A DNA stretch of 12,112 bases from Flavobacteriaceae bacterium (GTDB lineage Bacteria; Bacteroidota; Bacteroidia; Flavobacteriales; Flavobacteriaceae): assembly GCA_949507465.1 (NCBI GenBank), contig CATEMS010000131.1, forward strand, positions 1 to 12,112, written 5' to 3'. Each line of letters starts with the position of its first letter. Position 1 is the first letter of the stretch. Below, piece after piece: positions 7,302 to 12,112 of this stretch. Made by a program: the position numbers and the translations under genes. The notes beneath the pieces are model-generated. The model made no database searches. It was not told the origin of the DNA and saw only the letters and a program-made list of their open reading frames with translations.

Positions 7302-7550
7302 ATTTAGTGTTTCGTTAAAATTGTCATTGTCTTAATTAGTCATGCTATGCATTTTTCTATACCCCAGCGAGCTAGGCGCAGAACCCTTTTTACGCCTAGA
7401 CTGGAGTTGAATTCCCTCAAAAAATTCATACAACCTCCAACATATTTTAAAGTGCTTTTTTGCAATATGTTGTTTGTGTGTCTTGGTATGAAGTGGGGTT
7501 GTAAAACCATTTTTTTGAGTTCTTTTTATTTCGCTTTATTTTTTTTATTT
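7302..7550 (-). promoter_or_regulatory. Structured spacer before the T9SS cargo gene
   Basis: This 249-nt gap holds two inverted repeats. CCCCAG plus CTAGGCG (7362-7378) pairs with CGCCTAG plus CTGGAG (7393-7406); in minus-strand RNA it is a 7-bp perfect stem on a 6-bp stem with one G-U pair and a small internal loop. CAACATATT (7438-7446) pairs perfectly with AATATGTTG (7464-7472). Neither is followed by a U-run, so they are not ordinary terminators. No TAnnTTTG promoter was found on the minus strand. The cargo trio may therefore be read through from the fibre genes or use a different promoter type. Confidence 0.5.
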
Positions 7551-10043
7551 CTATAAGCCCAAGGCTTGTTCTATCTTTTCTAATCGCCCTTTTAATCCCT
7601 CGTTTTCTTCTTCTAAATCTTCAATTATTTTTTGCTGTTCTATGGTGTGTAAAAACAACTCTTCTATTTTTTCTAAAGACTGCTTGGCTAGTGCTGGTAT
7701 ATCTACCAATAGCTTTCCATCTTTATCCTTTTGAAGCTCATTGATCCCTGTTACACCTGGTAAGTGCTTGTTCGTTTTTATAAAGCGTTCTACTTCTGCC
7801 AAAGACTTAAACTTGTAATCTGTATTTATAGTAGAAACACCGTCCAAATATTTCTCAAACACATAATCGGCATAGGTTTTTGATGGCGCTATAAAACTAT
7901 CAGCTTTTATATTGCCATCTACATCTAATTTTTGAGTAGGCACTTTGATACCAATACCAATGTTTCCTGTAGAAAGTTTATTGGTAACATCCTTATAGCC
8001 ATCTAAACCTGTTCCAAAAATTAGGTTTCCGATACTCAATTGGTCGTCTGCTGTTGGATTAGCCACATACGATCCACGTCCTATGGCAATGTTAGTTGAT
8101 CCTGATGTAATATTAAATCCAGATTGTCTCCCAATAGCAATATTACCGCTACCTTTAGCATTGTACAAAGAAAGATAACCTGAGGCAAAGTTGTCGTTAC
8201 CAATCTGGTTATATAGTAAAGCAGCAAAGCCAAAGGCAATATTATTCGAACCTGTTATGTTACTCCCTGAAGCAGTATTTCCTACCGCAAAGTTATTTGT
8301 CCCTGTTCCTACAGAAGTGCCATTGCCACCTACACCAGCATCAGAGCTTATATGGTTGTTGGTGCCTAGTTTTCGGAGGTCGGCTCCATCTTTCCAAACG
8401 GTTTTTCCTGTGCTGTCCGTTGTGAGCACCTGACCGCTGGCTCCATTCTTAATAGACGCTGCTGGAATATCTTTGAGGTTCGCAGTGTTCACTTTTAGTG
8501 TAACATCTTTTAAAACAGCAGCTGTTCCATTGGTTACAGTAATTGTAGCATCTGCATCTGCTGTTATATTTTTTCCTTTTGGTATTATGGCCTCGGCTCC
8601 ATCTTTCCAAACGGTTTTTCCTGTGCTGTCCGTTGTGAGCACTTGCCCCTCTGTTCCAGACCCAATGGATGCTGGAGGAAGGTCTGATAACTTTTTAAGT
8701 ACTCCTGTTGCATCTGCAACTACAATTTTGTCTGTTGCAACACCGGGATTTAGAGTTCTAATCCGTACACCACCATCTACATCTAATTTTTGAGTAGGCA
8801 CTTTGATGCCAATACCAATGTCTCCTGTGGAAAGTCTGCTAGGGAATTTATGACCATCCAACCCTGTTCCAAAAATAAGGTTCCCGATACTCAATTGGTT
8901 GTCTCCGGCTGGATCTTCTACTTCCGATTGCTGCCCTAAGATAATGTTAGATGAGCCTGTTGTATTATTCCTTCCAGCTAGTATTCCTATAGCAATGTTA
9001 CCGCTACCTTCGTTGTTTAAGACTAAAGCATTAGCTCCTAGAGCAATGTTGGCGTTACCCGTCTTGTTCGCTGGTAAAGCTTGAAATCCTAAGGCAATGT
9101 TATTGCCTCCCTCTGTGTTAGAGGCCAAAGCGGAAGTCCCTAAGGCAATGTTATTGCCACCCCCTGTGTTAGAGGCTAAAGTACTTGATCCTACCGCAAA
9201 GTTATTCGCCCCTGTTCCTACAGAGGTGCCTTTGCCACCCACACCAGCATCCGAGCTTATATGGTTGTTGGCACCTACTTTTCGGATATCTGCTTCATCT
9301 GCTGCAGCCCAAACAGTTTTTCCTGTGCTGTCCGTTGTGAGCACCTGACCGTTGGCTCCATGCTTAATAGACGCTGCTGGAATATCTTTCAGTTTGCTCG
9401 CATCTACTTTCAATTTAACATTTTTTAAAGCCGCAGCTGTTCCATCGGTTACAATAATTGTTGCATCTGTATCGGCTGTTATATTTCCTGTTGTGGTTTT
9501 ATTCGTCCATTGGTTATTTATGTAAGTATAAAGATCCCCTGTACTTTCATCTACATAGATATCACCATTTTTAGGGTCTTTTGGTCGGTTTGGATTGTTG
9601 GGATCATCTGGATCACCTGGACCGCCTTCAGTGGTTGGCCCTCCGCTTGCTCCTATAGGTATCCATGTGCCGCCGCCGATCGTATTTGATGTATTTTTAT
9701 AATACCAAAAACCCTCAAACAAAGCGCCCCCCTGTGTGCCTCCAGCCAAGGCAACACCACTAGAGGCGGTGTTATACACCACAAACCCATCATAGTAGGT
9801 TGGGTAATTAGAAGGAAGCCCAAAAGGCGCCCCAGAAAAGGTGAACGTCGTCAAGTCTGTCCGTGGATATAACAGCCCTTTTCCCTCATTAGCTGTAGCA
9901 TTTAGATACTCAGTGGATGAGGCGTCTATAAAGGCCGAGCTTCCTAGTGCTCGCACATTAGTAGTGGTATTTACAACGCGTACCTGTCCAAAGCCAAGCA
10001 TGGTGGCCATTAAAAAAATGAGGTGTAAATAATTATAGTTCAT
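7551..10043 (-). CDS. Long modular fibre-like surface protein with two 17-residue-repeat heads and a C-terminal coiled coil
   Basis: This 830-residue protein has a signal peptide (MATMLGFGQ near 12-20). An N-terminal module follows to about residue 131 (GLLYPRTDLTTFTF, YYDGFVVYNTASSG, GFWYYKN), then an acidic Pro/Asn linker and a GDIYVDESTGDLYTY module (160-174). Two related units follow. Unit A (about 187-424) and unit B (about 492-710) each contain DIPAASIK, GQVLTTDSTGKTVW and NNHISSDAGVGG, then tandem 17-residue repeats of the NNIALG type (280-381 and 583-666), and end with IGIGIKVPTQKLDVDG. The repeats resemble trimeric YadA-type or tail-fibre beta-rolls. The end (about 723-830) has YADYVFEKYLDG, VERFIKTNKHLPGV and a heptad coiled coil, resembling the C-terminal assembly domains common in Bacteroidota fibre proteins. 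It is probably a trimeric cell-surface fibre or adhesin. No T9SS sorting domain is visible. Confidence 0.85.
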   Translation of the reverse strand: MNYNYLHLIFLMATMLGFGQVRVVNTTTNVRALGSSAFIDASSTEYLNATANEGKGLLYPRTDLTTFTFSGAPFGLPSNYPTYYDGFVVYNTASSGVALAGGTQGGALFEGFWYYKNTSNTIGGGTWIPIGASGGPTTEGGPGDPDDPNNPNRPKDPKNGDIYVDESTGDLYTYINNQWTNKTTTGNITADTDATIIVTDGTAAALKNVKLKVDASKLKDIPAASIKHGANGQVLTTDSTGKTVWAAADEADIRKVGANNHISSDAGVGGKGTSVGTGANNFAVGSSTLASNTGGGNNIALGTSALASNTEGGNNIALGFQALPANKTGNANIALGANALVLNNEGSGNIAIGILAGRNNTTGSSNIILGQQSEVEDPAGDNQLSIGNLIFGTGLDGHKFPSRLSTGDIGIGIKVPTQKLDVDGGVRIRTLNPGVATDKIVVADATGVLKKLSDLPPASIGSGTEGQVLTTDSTGKTVWKDGAEAIIPKGKNITADADATITVTNGTAAVLKDVTLKVNTANLKDIPAASIKNGASGQVLTTDSTGKTVWKDGADLRKLGTNNHISSDAGVGGNGTSVGTGTNNFAVGNTASGSNITGSNNIAFGFAALLYNQIGNDNFASGYLSLYNAKGSGNIAIGRQSGFNITSGSTNIAIGRGSYVANPTADDQLSIGNLIFGTGLDGYKDVTNKLSTGNIGIGIKVPTQKLDVDGNIKADSFIAPSKTYADYVFEKYLDGVSTINTDYKFKSLAEVERFIKTNKHLPGVTGINELQKDKDGKLLVDIPALAKQSLEKIEELFLHTIEQQKIIEDLEEENEGLKGRLEKIEQALGL
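7914..9485 (-). repeat. Internal duplication of the head unit in the long fibre gene
   Basis: The segments 8772-9485 (unit A) and 7914-8570 (unit B) encode the same order of motifs: NITAD, DIPAAS, GQVLTTDSTGKTVW, NNHISSDAGVGG, 17-residue repeats, then QLSIGNLIFGTGLDG and IGIGIKVPTQKLDVDG. The 17-residue repeats map to 8901-9206 (six in register) and 8046-8297 (five, one being 16 residues). The junction between units also carries a third copy of the GQVLTTDSTGKTVW segment. This reflects tandem duplication inside the gene. Confidence 0.85.
8380..8642 (-). repeat. 50-bp exact direct repeat within the long fibre gene
   Basis: Positions 8380-8429 and 8593-8642 are identical over 50 bp and encode the GQVLTTDSTGKTVWKDGA segment. 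A close relative lies near 9307-9350, and a diverged one at about 11640-11690 in the collagen-repeat gene. Such exact identity points to recent duplication or conversion. Recombination between the copies would delete or add 213 bp, which is 71 codons and keeps the frame. Confidence 0.85.
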
Positions 10044-10965
10044 TTGCTACTCTCTATTTATTATGTTTTAGTTTTTTGTTTTTTACAACCCTAATTCATG
10101 TTCAATTTTTGCAAGACGATCTTCTAGTGCTTTAATTTTTTTGTCTTTGGCTTTAAGTTGCTTGTTTTGCGCAATGGTATGCAAGTACAGTTCCTCTATT
10201 TTCTCTAAACTCTGCACCGAGAGTTCAGTAAGATTAAACACATATCTCCCATCCTCTGTTTTAGCAAGTGCTTTGATGCCTGTTACGCCGGGCAAATGCT
10301 TATTTATTTTGATAAAACGCTCCACTGCTTCAAGCGATTTAAACTTATAGTCTGCTTTAATTTTAGAAGCACCATCCAAATACTCTTCAAATACATAATC
10401 TGCATAAACACTATTTGTTGTTCCAATAGTTCCATTTACAGACAACCGTTCTGAGGCGTGTTGACTACTATAGGACGGTGTGAGCTTGGATCGTGTTCCA
10501 ATACCTACCCAGCTGCTCATGACATACATATCGTCGGTGTTTGAAGTCGCAACAGCCCCGCCTCGATTAAACCATGCTCCTCTATTCATGGTTTTATTCG
10601 TCCACTTTCCATCGGCATAGGTATAAATATCGCCTGTGCTTTCATCCACATAGACATCGCCCTTTTCTGGGTGTGCTGGATGATTTGAATCCGGTACGTT
10701 TGGCCCCTTTGAAACGCTAGGCCCTCCGCTTGATCCTACTGCAATCCATGTACCGCCATCAATCGTATTTGATTTGTTTTTATAATACCAAAAACCCTCA
10801 GACAAAGTGCCCTCTGTAGTGCCTTGATTGGCTTTACCACCAGAAGCGGTGTTATACACCACAAACCCATCATAGTAGGTTGGGTAATTAGAAGAAGTCC
10901 CAAAAGCCCCCCCAGAAAAGGTGAACGTCGTCAAGTCTGTCCGTGGATATAACAGCCCTTTTCCC
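9766..10965 (-). repeat. Near-identical N-terminal coding segments shared by the two fibre genes
   Basis: The stretches 9766-9814 and 10846-10894 (49 bp), and 9830-9885 and 10910-10965 (56 bp), are exact matches at a constant offset of 1080 bp. Signal-peptide coding DNA is also nearly the same in both genes, while the linker and middle regions differ. Identity at the DNA level in only some modules suggests recent tandem duplication followed by gene conversion. Confidence 0.85.
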
Positions 10966-11123
10966 ACATTAGCTGTAGCATTTAGATAATCTATGGATGA
11001 GGCGTCTATAAAGGCCGAGCTTTTTTGTGCTACCGTATTATTAACGCTATTTACAATGCGTACCTGTCCAAAGCCAAGCATGGTGGCCATTAAAAAAACG
11101 AGGTATATATAATTAGTTTTCAT
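10083..11123 (-). CDS. Short fibre-like surface protein, paralogue of the long fibre without its head units
   Basis: This 346-residue protein shares its ends with the 830-residue neighbour. The first 130 residues have the same signal peptide (MATMLGFGQ) and GLLYPRTDLTTFTF / YPTYYDGFVVYNTAS module, followed by a GDVYVDESTGDIYTY module at 155-169. The last 108 residues (YADYVFEEYLDG at 240-251, NKHLPGV at 274-280, a coiled coil from about 305 ending HELGL) match the neighbour's C-terminal domain. Only about 60 residues (178-238) lie between. They include a RGAWFNRGG motif and a short WVGIGTRSKL strand, with none of the 17-residue repeats. It may be a short pilus-like subunit, a base or tip, or a mixed-trimer partner of the long fibre. 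Spacing of 39 nt to the long-fibre gene supports co-transcription. Its function is not known. Confidence 0.85.
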   Translation of the reverse strand: MKTNYIYLVFLMATMLGFGQVRIVNSVNNTVAQKSSAFIDASSIDYLNATANVGKGLLYPRTDLTTFTFSGGAFGTSSNYPTYYDGFVVYNTASGGKANQGTTEGTLSEGFWYYKNKSNTIDGGTWIAVGSSGGPSVSKGPNVPDSNHPAHPEKGDVYVDESTGDIYTYADGKWTNKTMNRGAWFNRGGAVATSNTDDMYVMSSWVGIGTRSKLTPSYSSQHASERLSVNGTIGTTNSVYADYVFEEYLDGASKIKADYKFKSLEAVERFIKINKHLPGVTGIKALAKTEDGRYVFNLTELSVQSLEKIEELYLHTIAQNKQLKAKDKKIKALEDRLAKIEHELGL

Positions 11124-11164
11124 ATTTATTTATTTTTTTGATTGAATATTTTTTTTGATTAAGA

Positions 11165-12112
11165 CTAGTAGCTATGACCCACTGTCATGTATCTACCCTC
11201 CCCTACATGCACTAACATTGTAGTTGCTCCTTGATGTAATGTTGAAGTGGTTAATGAAAGGAATTTTGGTTGTTCTTCAAAAACCATGTCATAAGCAGCA
11301 TTTAAAGGATTACGATTAGCTATATAAATCCTTTTCCCAACAGGAACATCTATTTCGGTTGGTAGTTTAAGTATTGGGTTTATTATATCAGAATTAAGCA
11401 AAAGGATGTCATCGTCTGCCGAAAGTGTATATTCACCTTCCGTGATTTTAAGTTCTGTAATCTTCAAAGGCCTCATTCCAATGGTAATGGTACGTGTTGC
11501 AGGGTCTTCAGTTATAACTAAATCTGGATGCTCTAATTTTATTGTGATGTTGCTTCCATCTTCAAGGGTAATCACAGAGGTGTCAGCTGCTCCAGCGGTT
11601 ACGCTTAGTTTTTGGTCGTCTGCTCCAGCTGCTGGTGTTGCCCAAACGGTTGTTCCTGTGTTGTCCGTTGTAAGCACCTGTCCGTTGGTTCCTTGCTTAA
11701 TTGCCGCTGCTGGAATATCTTTGAGTTTGGTCGCATCTACTTCTAAATCCATCTCTACTAAAGCAGATTTAGCCTTAACACCTTTAATACTGCCATCTGT
11801 AGATTTTACATCGGCTGCTGTTGGCACTGTACCATCTTTTCCATCTTTTCCATCTGCACCTGCTGGACCTGTCGCACCTACCAATGAGGCTAAAAATTCT
11901 GCTTCTGTACCTGTGTTTCCAGCAGCAATCCACATCTGATAAGCTGAAGAACCATCTGCCCCTTTATCGCCTTTTGGACCTGCTGGACCAGTACCTGAAG
12001 GAGCCCAAACAGCATTTCCACTTGCATCAGTAGTTAAAACATAATTGGCAGTTCCTGCTGGTTCTAAAGCCGCTGCAGGAATACCCTTCAGTTTGGTCGC
12101 ATCCACTTTCAA
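11165..12112 (-). CDS. Collagen-repeat fibre-like surface protein, N-terminus outside the window
   Basis: At least 315 codons are open to the right edge. The edge codon TTG lies within a repeat (LKVDATKLKGIPAA) and is not a start, so the gene begins beyond the window. The visible part has a VLTTDASGNAVW segment, then collagen-like Gly-X-Y repeats (GPAGPKGDKGADG, about 42-54; GATGPAGADGKDGKDG, 79-94). These are broken by an insert of the SAYQMWIAAGNTGTEAEFL kind seen in collagen-like and tail-fibre proteins. A second DIPAAAIK / GQVLTTDNTGTTVW block lies at 132-157. The C-terminus (about 220-315) is a beta-rich domain (YTLSADDDILLLN, VGKRIYIANRNP) unlike the YADYVFEKY-coiled-coil ending of its two neighbours. 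It ends 41 nt before the short fibre gene. It is likely a trimeric surface fibre; its partner or receptor is unknown. Confidence 0.82.
   Translation of the reverse strand: MKVDATKLKGIPAAALEPAGTANYVLTTDASGNAVWAPSGTGPAGPKGDKGADGSSAYQMWIAAGNTGTEAEFLASLVGATGPAGADGKDGKDGTVPTAADVKSTDGSIKGVKAKSALVEMDLEVDATKLKDIPAAAIKQGTNGQVLTTDNTGTTVWATPAAGADDQKLSVTAGAADTSVITLEDGSNITIKLEHPDLVITEDPATRTITIGMRPLKITELKITEGEYTLSADDDILLLNSDIINPILKLPTEIDVPVGKRIYIANRNPLNAAYDMVFEEQPKFLSLTTSTLHQGATTMLVHVGEGRYMTVGHSY

Noticed and set aside
7481..7530. Plus-strand GGTT-GTAA-AACC hairpin followed by T residues as a terminator
   Set aside because: The stem is only four base pairs and no plus-strand gene precedes it.
7347..7556. 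69-residue plus-strand open frame in the spacer
   Set aside because: It runs through the inverted repeats, has no recognisable domain, signal peptide or promoter, and opposes every other gene. Its hydrophobic end arises from T-rich sequence.
8901..9206. Regular 51-bp repeats that could suggest a CRISPR array
   Set aside because: The repeats are contiguous, degenerate, in frame and encode the 17-residue beta-roll. There are no unique spacers and no cas genes.
11406..11939. 177-residue plus-strand open frame
   Set aside because: It is antisense to the repeat-rich collagen-like fibre gene, is rich in Val, Ser, Pro and Ala as expected of a mirrored low-complexity region, and has no domain or start-site support.
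7551..12112. Prophage tail-fibre region
   Set aside because: The proteins resemble tail fibres, but they have Sec signal peptides and no capsid, terminase, baseplate, lysis or integrase gene is near. The neighbours are T9SS surface genes.
12098..12112. TTG near the right edge as start of the collagen-repeat gene
   Set aside because: The codon is inside a repeat motif (LKVDATKLK) that recurs internally in this array, and no signal peptide follows; the gene continues past the edge.

Overview
The window comes from a low-GC member of the Bacteroidota, most likely a flavobacterium (class Flavobacteriia). The evidence is a PorP/SprF-family protein, a type B type IX secretion (T9SS) sorting domain, a TPR/PD40/OmpA envelope protein, AT-rich spacers without strong Shine-Dalgarno sequences, and TAnnTTTG-type -7 promoter elements. 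Genus or species cannot be read from the sequence. All credible genes lie on the minus strand, so transcription runs from right to left.

From right to left, the first part (about 12112 to 7551) holds three tandem genes for modular fibre-like surface proteins. They are a collagen-repeat protein cut by the window edge, a 346-residue short fibre and an 830-residue long fibre. The long and short fibres share a signal peptide, an N-terminal module and a C-terminal domain with a coiled coil. The long one adds two copies of a unit with 17-residue beta-roll repeats resembling YadA heads or tail fibres. Spacers are about 40 nt, so these genes are probably one operon.

After a 249-nt spacer with two strong inverted repeats comes a classic T9SS cargo set (7301 to 3090). 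It has a secreted protein with a type B (gliding-motility-associated) C-terminal domain, a PorP/SprF-family outer-membrane protein, and a TPR-PD40-CarboxypepD_reg-OmpA protein that can bind peptidoglycan. An intrinsic terminator follows. The proximity of the fibre genes suggests one cell-surface structure or adhesin locus, but this is inference. The fibre proteins have no recognisable T9SS sorting domain at the C-termini visible here.

A 440-nt AT-rich spacer (2650 to 3089) follows. It has a second intrinsic terminator with no gene in front of it, leaving a candidate small-RNA or leader region. It also has a 12-bp inverted repeat and a promoter-like element before glnK. The glnK-amtB pair (2649 to 1060) encodes a PII signalling protein with an altered T-loop and its ammonium channel partner. 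An intrinsic terminator then lies only 13 nt before a LacI-family regulator (981 to beyond position 1), whose last few residues fall outside the window. No tRNA, rRNA, CRISPR array, insertion sequence or phage structural gene was seen.
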